From contig DYBQ01000014.1 of NCBI GenBank assembly GCA_019418545.1, forward strand, positions 1 through 25,598: a stretch of 25,598 nt of DNA. Reading direction: 5' to 3'. Position numbers and translations under genes: made by a program. Under the pieces are notes generated by a model that saw only the letters and a program-made list of their open reading frames with translations, was not told where the DNA came from and ran no database searches. The DNA comes from Clostridiales bacterium. GTDB taxonomy: Bacteria > Bacillota > Clostridia > Oscillospirales > Acutalibacteraceae. Shown piece by piece: positions 7,627-15,872 of this stretch. Position 1 is the stretch's first letter. Every line of letters starts with the position of its first letter.

Positions 7627-8784
7627 ATGAAAGAAATCTATGCAGACCATGCAGCCACATCACCGCTTCTGCCGCAGGCGTTACACGCCATGATGCCGTT
7701 TTTAACAGAAATATATGGGAACCCCTCAGGGCTTTATGCGCAAGGCCGGAAGGCCCGGAAAGGGGTGGAGGAAGCCCGCTGGAAAATTGCCGGATGTTTG
7801 GGAGCGTCCCCGGACGAGATTTTTTTTACCAGCGGAGGAACCGAGTCGGACAATTGGGCGATAAAGGGAGCCGCAGAAACCATGGCACAGGCAGGAAAAA
7901 GGCACATCATTTCCACTGCCTTTGAACATCCAGCCGTATTGCGGACGCTGGAAACCCTCAAGCGCCAAGGATACTCTGTCACGCTTCTTCCTGTGGAGCC
8001 CGAAGGCACAGTTTTGCCGGACAGCCTGCGAAAAGCGATTCGACCAGACACCGGGCTGGTGTCGGTAATGGCAGCCAACAACGAAACCGGAGTACTCCAG
8101 CCGGTGGAAGAAATGGGGCAAATCTGCCGGGAAGCCGGCGTCCTGTTTCACACCGACGCAGTACAGGCGGTGGGAAACCTTCCTTTTTCTCTACAGGACT
8201 CCTCTATCGACATGCTGTCATTATCCGGCCACAAGCTGGGCGGGCCAAAGGGAACCGGAGCGCTATACATCCGCCGGGGCCTGCTGATTTCGAGCCTGAT
8301 AGACGGCGGCGGACAGGAAAGCAATCGCCGCAGCGGCACCGAAAACACAGCGGGCATTGTGGGGCTGGGGGCTGCTATGGAAACCATGTACGATAATCTT
8401 TCGGAGCGCACCCGGTATATTACCGGCCTGCGGCTTCGTTTGGAGAAAGAAATTTTAAAAATCCCCGGAACTCACCTGCACGGCGTTGCCTCTCCCCGGC
8501 TTCCGGGAATTGTCAACGTTGGATTCGAGGGGGTAGCCGGCAGCACACTCATGCTGATGCTCAGCCGCCGGGGCATTTGCTGTTCCACAGGCTCTGCCTG
8601 TTCCAGCTGTTCCCAAAAGGGAAGCCATGTTCTCCGAGCCATGGGGATTTCGGAAGAAATGGCAAAAGGCTCTTTGCGGTTTTCCCTCGGCGCCGAAAAC
8701 ACGGATGAGGATATAACGGCAATCATTGAGGCACTGCAAGAGACAGTTTCCTTTCTCCGCACCACTTTTCCGTCCGGTGGATAA
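7627..8784 (+). CDS. cysteine desulfurase, NifS/IscS family
   Basis: This PLP enzyme removes sulfur from L-cysteine as a persulfide for Fe-S cluster assembly or tRNA thiolation. It has 385 aa, normal for the family. Recognisable are YADHAATSP (5-13), TSGGTESDNWAIKG (68-81), the HTDAVQ motif (175-180) and the PLP-binding lysine in SGHKLGGPKG (K203). The catalytic-loop cysteine is in STGSAC (C324), followed by another cysteine at C327 and preceded by C317-C318. It stands alone with its own promoter and terminator: no iscU/nifU, thiI or mnmA follows, so the sulfur acceptor cannot be read from context. The ATG is chosen because family homology begins immediately. An upstream ATG at 7617 is in another frame and closer to the purine-rich GAGGAAAGAG. 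Confidence 0.95.
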   Translation: MKEIYADHAATSPLLPQALHAMMPFLTEIYGNPSGLYAQGRKARKGVEEARWKIAGCLGASPDEIFFTSGGTESDNWAIKGAAETMAQAGKRHIISTAFEHPAVLRTLETLKRQGYSVTLLPVEPEGTVLPDSLRKAIRPDTGLVSVMAANNETGVLQPVEEMGQICREAGVLFHTDAVQAVGNLPFSLQDSSIDMLSLSGHKLGGPKGTGALYIRRGLLISSLIDGGGQESNRRSGTENTAGIVGLGAAMETMYDNLSERTRYITGLRLRLEKEILKIPGTHLHGVASPRLPGIVNVGFEGVAGSTLMLMLSRRGICCSTGSACSSCSQKGSHVLRAMGISEEMAKGSLRFSLGAENTDEDITAIIEALQETVSFLRTTFPSGG

Positions 8785-8802
8785 ATAATTTTGTCTCCCT
8801 AC

Positions 8803-8848
8803 AAAAAACAGGAGCCGGTGTACAAACTTACACCAGCTCCTGTTTTTT
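8803..8848. terminator. bidirectional intrinsic terminator between convergent genes
   Basis: AAAAAACAGGAGC (8803-8815) pairs perfectly with GCTCCTGTTTTTT (8836-8848), with an inner GGTGTA/TACACC extension after one mismatch and a 6-base loop. A and T runs flank both sides, so it can end the cysteine desulfurase transcript on the plus strand and the tadA transcript on the minus strand. It abuts the tadA stop codon. Confidence 0.93.
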
Positions 8849-9339
8849 TACCCTTCTTTTTTCTGCTTTTGGCGTTTTTCCCGGAGCCTGCGGAAAAAAT
8901 CCTGCAAAAGCCCCGCCGCCTCTTCTTCCATAAACCCCGCTGTTACCTGCGGGTGATGATTATATGGCATGGAAAACAAATCCGTCACCGAGCCGCACGA
9001 CCCGGCTTTCTTGTCATAGGCTCCAAAAACCACCTGCGGAATCCGTGCGTTGATAATCGCACCCGCACACATGGGGCACGGCTCCAGCGTCACATATAAG
9101 GTACATTGCCACAGCCGCCATCCACCAAGCGCCCGGCAGGCTCCATCAATGGCTTCGATTTCCGCATGGCACAGGGCATTTTTCCCCATTTCCCGGCGGT
9201 TCCGGCCTTCGGAAATCACCTTTCCGCCATATACTACCACAGCTCCCACCGGGACTTCTCCCTCTGCTGCCGCTTCTTTAGCCAATTCCAGCGCCCGCAG
9301 CATAGGCTCCCGTGATGGGACAAACACTCTTTCTTCCAT
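8848..9339 (-). CDS. tadA: tRNA-specific adenosine deaminase TadA
   Basis: This zinc deaminase converts A34 to inosine in tRNA-Arg(ACG), needed to decode CGN codons. The zinc and proton-shuttle motif HAE is at 58-60 (CHAEIEAIDGAC) and PCPMC at 87-91 (LEPCPMCAGAIINARI). The 163-aa length is normal. I chose the ATG at 9339: it overlaps the stop of the upstream membrane protease gene by one base (TAATG), and homology begins there. The frame is open for 25 codons further upstream, but that is the 3' end of the protease gene. It is translationally coupled to the protease, and its stop touches the bidirectional terminator. Confidence 0.95.
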   Translation of the reverse strand: MEERVFVPSREPMLRALELAKEAAAEGEVPVGAVVVYGGKVISEGRNRREMGKNALCHAEIEAIDGACRALGGWRLWQCTLYVTLEPCPMCAGAIINARIPQVVFGAYDKKAGSCGSVTDLFSMPYNHHPQVTAGFMEEEAAGLLQDFFRRLREKRQKQKKEG

Positions 9340-10391
9340 TATGTGTTCCCCAAGCAGCTCAGGGCGAAAAAGGCAAAAAAGGCTATAAAGCCCGGATTGC
9401 TCACAAAAGCCCACATTCTTGCCGATAATGGCAGCAGCCCTGCCACATATCGCCGCCGGAAAAATTCTCTGCGCCGCCGGAATAAAATGACAAACGACAC
9501 GATTCCCAACACAATCAGGCCATAAAACAGCACCACATTGAGCATTTGATAGGCTTCTTCACTGATATAGGACCCTACAAAATCAAACAGCAGCGAAATT
9601 CCGTTGTTAATGGCATGAATCACAATCGGAATCCACAAATTATTGGTACGAATCATGATAAAGGCCAGGATAAGTCCCACCAGGAATGTAAAGGCAAACT
9701 GCATCAAATTCCCATGATAAAACGCGAACAGCAATGCCGAGCCAAATACAGCAAATCCGTCTCCAAACTTGCGCAGCTGAGACAAAATCACACCCCGGAA
9801 GGCCAATTCCTCCACCAGCGGCGGGATTACCGCAATTTGAATGGCCGACAGTATGATGGCAAAGGGAGTCTCTGCTGAAACCACGTCCGGCATGGGAGCG
9901 CTTACACCGCTTTCCTGCAAAATCACCGCAATGATATTAGCGGGAATATTGGTAATCATACAAAAGCCAACGCCAAACAGCACCAGCAATAATGAAGTTC
10001 CTGCGCCCACCTTTTCAAACCGGAAGGTTTCATTTACTGGCAGATGCATAAACATCACACATAATAAAAACGGAAGCGCTACCGCCACTATGTACACTGC
10101 GCTTACCAGCAGATAATACATGGTAGGGGACATTCCGCCGCTTTCCAAAAATTCTTTGGAAAAAGGGTATCCCACTGCGACTAAAAATTGGCTGCATAGC
10201 ATACTCAGCCCAATCATCAATGCCTGTACAGCAAAGTTTGCCCATCCCATCACATTGGAAACATGGCGGATTTTTTTCTTTTCCTGCCACTCAGGCGTTT
10301 CCCAATAGGGGACCTGCGGCGGAAAAGGGCTGTTCTGAGGCCAGCCGCCGCTGCCATATCCGTTTTGATATGGAGGAAATCCATTTGTCAT
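9339..10391 (-). CDS. CPBP-family intramembrane metalloprotease (CAAX/Abi-like)
   Basis: This is a polytopic membrane protein of the CPBP (CAAX protease and bacteriocin-processing enzyme) family. After a cytosolic Pro/Gly/Tyr/Asn-rich N-terminal tail (about residues 1-40) come roughly eight hydrophobic segments. Family motifs are EELAFRG (E194, E195, R199), a histidine in FYHGN (H226) and HAINN (H259), the expected glutamate and histidine metal ligands. I chose the ATG at 10391, 9 bases after AGGTG; the open frame has a GTG four codons earlier. Substrates of such proteins in Firmicutes are mostly unknown; known roles include prenyl-type processing and bacteriocin immunity. No bacteriocin gene is adjacent. 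It shares a transcript with tadA under its own promoter. Confidence 0.85.
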   Translation of the reverse strand: MTNGFPPYQNGYGSGGWPQNSPFPPQVPYWETPEWQEKKKIRHVSNVMGWANFAVQALMIGLSMLCSQFLVAVGYPFSKEFLESGGMSPTMYYLLVSAVYIVAVALPFLLCVMFMHLPVNETFRFEKVGAGTSLLLVLFGVGFCMITNIPANIIAVILQESGVSAPMPDVVSAETPFAIILSAIQIAVIPPLVEELAFRGVILSQLRKFGDGFAVFGSALLFAFYHGNLMQFAFTFLVGLILAFIMIRTNNLWIPIVIHAINNGISLLFDFVGSYISEEAYQMLNVVLFYGLIVLGIVSFVILFRRRREFFRRRYVAGLLPLSARMWAFVSNPGFIAFFAFFALSCLGNT

Positions 10392-10438
10392 AGGTATCAA
10401 CACCTGCCCTTTCTTTCCTTAACAAAGCCTTATCCAAA

Positions 10439-10457
10439 GCAGCAGCCAAGCTGCTGC
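10439..10457. repeat. GC-rich hairpin in the CPBP protease leader
   Basis: GCAGCAGC pairs perfectly with GCTGCTGC around a 3-base loop. On the plus strand it is followed by CTTTTT, so it would end antisense transcription. On the minus strand the downstream run is only TTT, so it is at best a weak attenuator or a 5' stabilising hairpin in the leader of the protease gene. Confidence 0.6.
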
Positions 10458-10484
10458 CTTTTTGTGTATTTTGTGTATTTAATT

Positions 10485-10514
10485 ATTATGCACCAGAAGA
10501 AAAGGTTCTGTCAA
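10485..10514 (-). promoter_or_regulatory. sigma-A promoter for the CPBP protease-tadA unit
   Basis: The minus strand has TTGACA (10514-10509), an 18-base spacer, then CATAAT (10490-10485). Predicted start near 10478, leaving a leader of about 85 bases that includes the hairpin at 10439-10457. Confidence 0.75.
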
Positions 10515-10559
10515 CGGGATTTTGACAAAAAGCCCATCATTTCAAAACCAAATTTTCCG

Positions 10560-11210
10560 TTAGAATTTATTTGAAAATTCCTGCAGCAGCCAGCCTAAAG
10601 CAGACTGTACTGTGTCGGTACCAATCACAATTTCGCCGTTTTCCACATAGAGATTCGTCAGGCCAATGTTAATGTCTACCCCGTATTCACTCAAAGGAAT
10701 GCTGGGAGTTTCCATTACCAGGCAGTCTCCGTCCCAATAGATTTCCTCAGGCAGCTTTTCCTCTGCCAGTGAGAGTACAAAGGACGGCGGAAGAGACAAA
10801 GTGCCCATCCCGGCTTCCAGCACCTGAATCCGCAGTGTTTTCTCTTCAAAGGCAACGGATGCCCGGCACCAAGCCGTTCCCTGCAGCCAGCCGCTATCCA
10901 CCGGCGCCCACACTTTTAGGGTATTGTCTTCCTCTACCTTCAAAATCAAGCCTTTCAGCGTTTTGTTGTCTTGTCTGTCCCCAAGATAGGTTAAAAAGCC
11001 ATTCAGTTCTTCCCCAGTCAAATGGATTTCTCCACTGGTCAGGGCGCCTTTTACCGCATCCCCCACCATAGCAGAGGAAGGCTCCGGCGCTGTTTCTCCG
11101 GTTTCCGGCCCTACCTGCCATGTAAGAGAAACATACAAGTAAATCAGTGCCGCCGCCAGCACCGCAGCACACCCGAGAATAACCGCAAGTACTTTCTTTT
11201 TTCCCTTCAA
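10560..11210 (-). CDS. membrane-anchored protein of unknown function (possibly YpmS/DUF2140-like)
   Basis: I do not recognise this 216-aa protein with certainty. It has a basic N-terminus (MKGKKK), one hydrophobic helix (about 7-27), a Pro/Glu/Thr-rich linker, then a soluble extracytoplasmic part with alternating hydrophobic strands (for example LKGLILKVEEDNTLKVWAPV and EKTLRIQVLEAGMGTLSLPP). The overall layout, a single anchor followed by a beta-rich outer domain, recalls the YpmS/DUF2140 family, but this is only a resemblance. The start is a TTG at 11210 with AGGGG six bases upstream; no ATG is available nearby. It follows mutS2 by only 21 bases, so it is probably co-transcribed with it. 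Confidence 0.7.
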   Translation of the reverse strand: MKGKKKVLAVILGCAAVLAAALIYLYVSLTWQVGPETGETAPEPSSAMVGDAVKGALTSGEIHLTGEELNGFLTYLGDRQDNKTLKGLILKVEEDNTLKVWAPVDSGWLQGTAWCRASVAFEEKTLRIQVLEAGMGTLSLPPSFVLSLAEEKLPEEIYWDGDCLVMETPSIPLSEYGVDINIGLTNLYVENGEIVIGTDTVQSALGWLLQEFSNKF

Positions 11211-11231
11211 AAAATACCCCTTCTTCCTTGT

Positions 11232-13646
11232 TTATTTCAGCTCGGCAATGGTCACGCCGCTTTCGCCCTCACCAAAAACGCCCAGCCGATAGCTTTTTAT
11301 GGAAGGATGCGTCCGCAAATGCTGCTGCACCGCTGAACGCAATGCGCCGGTGCCTTTGCCGTGGATAATGGTAATTTGATGGATGCCCGTCAAAATGGCG
11401 TGGTCGATGTACTGGTCCAGCGTCATCAGGGCTTCCTCTACCATCTGTCCCCGCAAATCCACCTCGTTAATGGAGCGTCCGCTGGGGCTTTCCTGCCCCT
11501 GTGCCCCTCTGGCAACCGAACGGGTCACACGGCGCTCCCGGCGATTTGGCCCAGCAGGGGCGGCATTTTTCGGCTCCTTGATGAGCCGCAGATTGGACAT
11601 AGGCACACGGGTTTTAATAATACCCGCCTGTACCAATACCTGATTGCCGTCCTTTGGCAGCTCCAGCACCACGGCTTTTTTGTCAATATCAAAAATCAGC
11701 ACATTATCCCCTACCTGCAAGGGCCGGGGCAGTTTATACCCTTCATCCTGCTTTCTGCCGTGTACCGGGTCGGCGGTGTCCTCCAGCTTTTTCATGCCGG
11801 AGCGCAGACGGGCTTTTTGTTCGGCAGAAAGGGTTTTGTTCTGTTGACGGCGCAGTTCATCCATCTCGTTTAGCAGGGTGTCAATCTGCGCCCGGGTACG
11901 GGCCACCAGCTGAGAGGCCTGCTGACGGGCTTTTTCCAGCTCCTGCCCGGCTTCCTTTTCCACCTGACGGCGCTTGTCTTCCGCTGCCCGGCGGGCTTCT
12001 TCGGCTTCCCGGCGCAGCAGGTCCAACTTTTTGCGCTCAAATTCCAGCTTCTGACGGCTGGCTTCCAAATTCTGCACCACGTCCTCAAACTGGGAGTTTT
12101 CCTCGGAAACCAGCGACTTGGCCCGGTCAACAATGGCAGGCTCCATTCCCAGCCGCAGGGAAATGGCGAAAGCATTGGAGCGTCCCGGCACACCAATGAG
12201 CAGACGGTAGGTAGGCCGCAAGGTGGCAACGTCAAATTCACAGCAGCCGTTTTCCACGCCGGGGGTTTGCAGCGCATAGGCTTTCAGCTCGGCATAGTGG
12301 GTGGTGGCAGCCATACGCACACCCTTTTCCCGCAAAGCTTCCAAAATGGACATGGCCAGCGCCGCGCCCTCGATGGGGTCGGTACCTGCGCCCAGTTCGT
12401 CCAGCAGTACCAGGCTTTTGTTGTTTGCCTGCCCCATAATCCGAATAATGTTGGTCATATGGGCAGAGAAGGTGGAAAGGGACTGCTCAATGCTCTGCTC
12501 GTCACCGATGTCCACCAACATCTGGTCGAACACGGAAACCTCGCTCTCATCCGCCACCGGCAGCATCAGGCCGCACATGGCCATCAAAGTAAGCAGGCCG
12601 ATGGTTTTCAGCGAAACGGTTTTACCGCCGGTATTGGGGCCGGTGATAACCAGGGTATCAAAGGTTTCGCCCAGAGAAATGTCGGTGGGCACCACCTTTT
12701 CTTTGGCAATCAGGGGATGCCGGGCCTGCTTTAAATTGATTCGGCCCATATCATTGACCCGGGGCATGGATGCCTTCATTTTATAGGCCAGGTTGCCTTT
12801 TGCAAAAATGACATTCAGCTCCACCGCCGCCTGATAGCTTTGAATAATGCCATCGGCAAAAGAACCTACTTCGCCGGAAAGCTCCAGCAGAATCCGCTCA
12901 ATTTCCGCCTGCTCTTTGGAAAGGAGCACCCGGATTTCGTTGTTGGCTTCCACCACACCCATAGGCTCCACAAACACAGTGGCACCGCTGGAGGAGGTGT
13001 CGTGAATCAGGCCGGGAATCTCGCCCCGACACTCGGACTTGACCGGCACCACATAGCGCCCAGAGCGCATGGTGACGATGGGGTCCTGCAAGTATTTCTG
13101 ATAGGCGGGGGAACGAATCATTTTGTCCAGCTGTTCCCGCACCCGACCGGAAGCGTTTCTAATTTTCCTGCGGATATTGGCCAGCTCGGGGGAAGCGTTG
13201 TCGGCCACTTCCTCTTCATTCTGCACCACGGCAAAAATTCGCTCTTCCAGATATTTGTTGGGGGCCAGCGCTTCAAACCGCCAGTCAATGCGGGTTTTCA
13301 TGCCTTCGCTTTTGCTGCGCCATTCGGTAATCCCCCGAATATTCCGCAGCACACCGCCAATACGCAGCAGCTCCGTCAGGTTCAAAGTTCCTCCGGCTTC
13401 GGCCCGGCGCAGGGCATTGGTCACATTTTTCAGCCCGCCAAAGGAAGGGGCGCCAAACCGTGCCATCATCACATAGGCATCGTCGGTTTCCCCCAGCATC
13501 CGCTGCACCTCTTCGAGAGAAGAAGCGGGCTTAATTTCCCGGGCCAGTGTGGCCGCGTCGTCACAGGCGGTCTCTTCGGCCAGCAGGTGAAGAATTTTGT
13601 CCAGTTCCACCGCCCGCCAATGCCGCCCGGCAATTTCGGTATTCAT
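11232..13646 (-). CDS. mutS2: endonuclease/ATPase MutS2
   Basis: This is a MutS paralogue without the mismatch-recognition domain. In Bacillus it acts on collided ribosomes, in other species on recombination intermediates. A core/lever region (about 1-310) is followed by the ATPase domain with Walker A GPNTGGKT (336-343), the SVFDQMLVDIGDEQS segment and LLDELGAGTDP (Walker B). A long charged coiled coil (about 515-630) comes next. The C-terminal Smr nuclease domain starts at VDLRG and contains the HGKGTGAL motif. The 804-aa length is normal. The ATG at 13646 has GGAGG nine bases upstream. It lies downstream of recO, separated by about 250 bases filled with short repeats. Confidence 0.97.
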   Translation of the reverse strand: MNTEIAGRHWRAVELDKILHLLAEETACDDAATLAREIKPASSLEEVQRMLGETDDAYVMMARFGAPSFGGLKNVTNALRRAEAGGTLNLTELLRIGGVLRNIRGITEWRSKSEGMKTRIDWRFEALAPNKYLEERIFAVVQNEEEVADNASPELANIRRKIRNASGRVREQLDKMIRSPAYQKYLQDPIVTMRSGRYVVPVKSECRGEIPGLIHDTSSSGATVFVEPMGVVEANNEIRVLLSKEQAEIERILLELSGEVGSFADGIIQSYQAAVELNVIFAKGNLAYKMKASMPRVNDMGRINLKQARHPLIAKEKVVPTDISLGETFDTLVITGPNTGGKTVSLKTIGLLTLMAMCGLMLPVADESEVSVFDQMLVDIGDEQSIEQSLSTFSAHMTNIIRIMGQANNKSLVLLDELGAGTDPIEGAALAMSILEALREKGVRMAATTHYAELKAYALQTPGVENGCCEFDVATLRPTYRLLIGVPGRSNAFAISLRLGMEPAIVDRAKSLVSEENSQFEDVVQNLEASRQKLEFERKKLDLLRREAEEARRAAEDKRRQVEKEAGQELEKARQQASQLVARTRAQIDTLLNEMDELRRQQNKTLSAEQKARLRSGMKKLEDTADPVHGRKQDEGYKLPRPLQVGDNVLIFDIDKKAVVLELPKDGNQVLVQAGIIKTRVPMSNLRLIKEPKNAAPAGPNRRERRVTRSVARGAQGQESPSGRSINEVDLRGQMVEEALMTLDQYIDHAILTGIHQITIIHGKGTGALRSAVQQHLRTHPSIKSYRLGVFGEGESGVTIAELK

Positions 13647-13690
13647 ATGTTTGTACCTCCAAAAGGGATAAAACTTGTTTAAGGATTTTC

Positions 13691-13713
13691 GGGCGGCTGA
13701 TAGCCGCCCCTAC
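13691..13713 (-). repeat. TAGGGGCG palindromic unit, copy 1
   Basis: A perfect 8-base-pair stem (GGGCGGCT with AGCCGCCC, 3-base loop) flanked by the conserved CTAC end; on the minus strand it begins GTAGGGGCGG. It lies about 45 bases upstream of the mutS2 start. Confidence 0.75.
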
Positions 13714-13750
13714 AGGATGATGACAAAAAATCGCTGCAATCCGTAGGACA

Positions 13751-13775
13751 GGCGCACATGCAGTTGCGCCCCTAC
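13751..13775 (-). repeat. TAGGGGCG palindromic unit, copy 2
   Basis: Stem GGCGCA with TGCGCC around an 8-base loop, ending in CCTAC on the plus strand (GTAGGGGCGC on the minus strand). Same orientation as copy 1. Confidence 0.7.
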
Positions 13776-13808
13776 ATGACAAGGTGAACTCCCCCTGACA
13801 CTTCGTGC

Positions 13809-13880
13809 CCCCCCTCCTTGAGGGGGGCTATTCGGCTCCCTCAAGGAGGGAGCTGTCTGCGAAGCAGGCTGAGGGAGTGC
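13809..13880. repeat. CTCCCTC...GAGGGAG interspersed repeat
   Basis: Three adjacent hairpins occur: a 9-base-pair stem CCCCCCCTC-type at 13809-13827, GCTCCCTC with GAGGGAGC (8 base pairs, loop AAG) at 13835-13853, and GTCTGC with GCAGGC (one wobble pair) at about 13855-13869. GAGGGAGTG follows. The pattern matches a short repeat I recall as common between genes in Ruminococcaceae genomes. No T run follows on either strand, so it is not a normal terminator. Confidence 0.7.
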
Positions 13881-13903
13881 GGGCGCATGATATACGCCCC
13901 TAT
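13881..13903 (-). repeat. TAGGGGCG palindromic unit, copy 3, containing the recO stop codon
   Basis: GGGCG pairs with CGCCC, ending CCTAT on the plus strand. On the minus strand it begins ATAGGGGCG, and this TAG (13902-13900) is the stop codon of recO. Confidence 0.7.
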
Positions 13904-14646
13904 CCTTCCATCTGATGATAAAATTCCAGTGTGGAAAAACTCCGCTGCAATGTATGTATCACATACCGCTCCGACGCCTTGGCCACCTGCTTCAAGCCTT
14001 CCGGGGAAAGCTGAAAAGAAAACAGCTTGTCAAAATCCGCATAAATGCTGTGGCGCAAGGCCGTTACCATCCCCTTTTGCAGAGGAATCGCTTCTTCCGA
14101 AAGTGCCCCGGCACAATTGGTACACAACAACGTGCCGGAACGGGGCAAAAACAGCATGGTGTCCGCTTCATAACAGCCGCAGCCCTGACAGTACAGCAAA
14201 TCCGGCATATAGCCGGAAAAGCTCATCATCCGCATTTCCACCACCATTTTCAGCAGCAGCGGCGGCCGGGCGTTTTTGGAAAGAAAATACAGCGCGTTGA
14301 GCATCAGCCGCAAATAGTCCTCTGCAGGGCTTTCCTCCGGGGTCAGCACGCCTGCCAGCTCGCAAAAATATTGCGCCAGCGCCAGCCGGGCAATGTCCTC
14401 CCGCAGGCCGAAAAAGCTCTCTTTGGGCCGGGCGTCATCGATGATGACCCGTTCCCGGCCCTTAAACACAGAGAACTGGGAATAACACAGCAAACTGGTA
14501 CCGGAAGCCTTAGCACTGCGAATGGTTTTGGCCTGTCTGGCAAATCCTCGAAGAATCCCCGCACTGCGGGTGAGCAGCGTTACCAGCCGGTCGCTCTCCC
14601 CCACAGTCTGCTCCCGGATGACCAGCCCGTCCGTTTCGATTCGCAT
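13900..14646 (-). CDS. recO: DNA repair protein RecO
   Basis: This recombination mediator anneals DNA and, with RecR, loads RecA at gaps. The N-terminal OB fold starts ETDGLVIREQTVGESDRLVTLL (about 3-25). A helical C-terminal domain carries a zinc site, CQGCGC and then CTNC about 23 residues later. The 248-aa length is normal. The ATG at 14646 has AGGAGG nine bases upstream, and this site lies inside the overlapping yqzL frame. The stop codon TAG is contributed by a TAGGGGCG palindromic repeat, so the last residues may have been set by repeat insertion. It sits in the conserved order era-yqzL-recO. Confidence 0.95.
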   Translation of the reverse strand: MRIETDGLVIREQTVGESDRLVTLLTRSAGILRGFARQAKTIRSAKASGTSLLCYSQFSVFKGRERVIIDDARPKESFFGLREDIARLALAQYFCELAGVLTPEESPAEDYLRLMLNALYFLSKNARPPLLLKMVVEMRMMSFSGYMPDLLYCQGCGCYEADTMLFLPRSGTLLCTNCAGALSEEAIPLQKGMVTALRHSIYADFDKLFSFQLSPEGLKQVAKASERYVIHTLQRSFSTLEFYHQMEG

Positions 14647-14761
14647 CTATGCCGTCCTCCTTCATGCTTCCCGCCGTGCAGCGGTGCAGGCGGCTGTATT
14701 GCAGATACGCCTGCACACTGCCCGTGCGGCAAAAACATTCCCACGCAGTCCGTTCATCCAT
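14510..14761 (-). CDS. yqzL: YqzL-like small protein, frame overlapping recO
   Basis: The first 30 or so residues (MDERTAWECFCRTGSVQAYL, then QYSRL) match the YqzL pattern in which a Trp, a Phe and TGS..AYL are conserved. YqzL lies between era and recO in many Firmicutes; its function is unknown. Known members are about 45-60 aa. Here the frame stays open for 83 codons and overlaps recO by 137 bases. The recO ribosome site falls inside it, so residues beyond about 35 (rich in Gly, Arg and Cys) are probably not under selection. I chose the ATG at 14761 because AGGAGG is 7 bases away; the GTG at 14767 is only one base from it. Confidence 0.7.
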   Translation of the reverse strand: MDERTAWECFCRTGSVQAYLQYSRLHRCTAGSMKEDGIDANRNGRAGHPGADCGGERPAGNAAHPQCGDSSRICQTGQNHSQC

Positions 14762-14877
14762 GTTCACGCCTCCTTGCCTTTTATAAATAGAGTATTTGTA
14801 AAAGGCCCCAAGGTATGAATGGAAAATAATTGTTTGTTCGCCTTTTTCCGGCAGACTTTTCGCCGGATTTATGGTAT

Positions 14878-15798
14878 TCAGCCGTTAAAATCCGTTTTGT
14901 CATAGCCGAGGGTATGGAGCACCGCTTCCCGGTTGCGCCAGTCCTCCTTGACCTTGACCCACAATTTCAAATTGATTTTGCATCCGAAAAACTTTTCCAT
15001 GTCCTGGCGGGCATAGGTGCCCACTTTTTTCAGCATGGAGCCGCCTTTTCCGATAATAATGCCCTTGTGGCTTTCCCGCTCGCAGAAAATCACCGCGTCA
15101 ATATCCGTTGCCGAGCCGTCCTCCCGCTCGCGCATCCGCTCCACAGCCACAGCGGTTCCGTGAGGGATTTCCCTGTCCAGCAGGCGCAATAGCTTTTCCC
15201 GGACCATTTCGGCAGCCAGCACCCGCTCGGGCTGGTCGGTAAGGGTATCCTCGTCAAAGAAATGACCGCCGGGCTGGCACAGCTTTTCCAGCTCCCCAAT
15301 CAGTTCTTCCACGCCGCTGCCGTCCTGGGCGGAAACAGGCACCACAGCCTCAAAGGGGAACATAGCAGAAAGCTCTGCAATTTGCGCCATAAGCCGTGTT
15401 TTGTCCTCCAGCAAATCGATTTTGTTAATGGCCAGCAGGGCAGGCATCCCAGACTTTTGAAAACGCTCGATTAAGTCCCGGTCGGCAGGGGAAATTTTCT
15501 CCCCGGCCTCCACCACCAGCAGCCCGGCATCCACATTGGCCACCGACTCTGTAACGGATTTTACCATATAATCCCCTAACCGGCTGCGGGACTTGTGCAG
15601 GCCGGGGGTATCCAGAAACACCAGCTGGTTTTCGCCCCGGGTGAGCACGCCCATAATCCTGGTGCGGGTGGTTTGGGGCTTACTGGACACAATCGCCACT
15701 TTCTGGCCCAGCATCCGGTTTAATAGGGAGGATTTCCCCACATTTGGTCTTCCTACAATGGCGACAAAAGCCGCCTTATCTTCCTGACGATATTCCAT
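14878..15798 (-). CDS. era: GTPase Era
   Basis: This is an essential GTPase that binds the 3' end of 16S rRNA during 30S subunit assembly. GTPase motifs are G1 GRPNVGKSS (16-24), G3 DTPG (63-66) and G4 NKID (125-128), with a T-rich G2 region QTTRTRI. The C-terminal KH domain carries HKGIIIGKGGSMLKKVG and the terminal FGCKINLKLWVKVKEDWR segment. The 306-aa length is normal. The ATG at 15798 has AAAGGAG six bases upstream. A gap of 116 bases separates it from yqzL downstream. Upstream it is separated from the SdpI-like gene by about 95 bases that include a repeat and possibly a weak promoter (TTGTTT, 17 bases, GATAAA). Confidence 0.97.
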   Translation of the reverse strand: MEYRQEDKAAFVAIVGRPNVGKSSLLNRMLGQKVAIVSSKPQTTRTRIMGVLTRGENQLVFLDTPGLHKSRSRLGDYMVKSVTESVANVDAGLLVVEAGEKISPADRDLIERFQKSGMPALLAINKIDLLEDKTRLMAQIAELSAMFPFEAVVPVSAQDGSGVEELIGELEKLCQPGGHFFDEDTLTDQPERVLAAEMVREKLLRLLDREIPHGTAVAVERMREREDGSATDIDAVIFCERESHKGIIIGKGGSMLKKVGTYARQDMEKFFGCKINLKLWVKVKEDWRNREAVLHTLGYDKTDFNG

Positions 15799-15872
15799 GC
15801 ATAACTCCTTTTGTCATTTTATTTATCAATCCGTTTTCTATATCAAACAAAAATTATCTTGCAGAAAAAACA

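Noticed and set aside
14848..14866. CCGGC/GCCGG hairpin between era and yqzL
   Set aside because: Only five base pairs, with no T run on the transcribed strand; insufficient for a terminator call.
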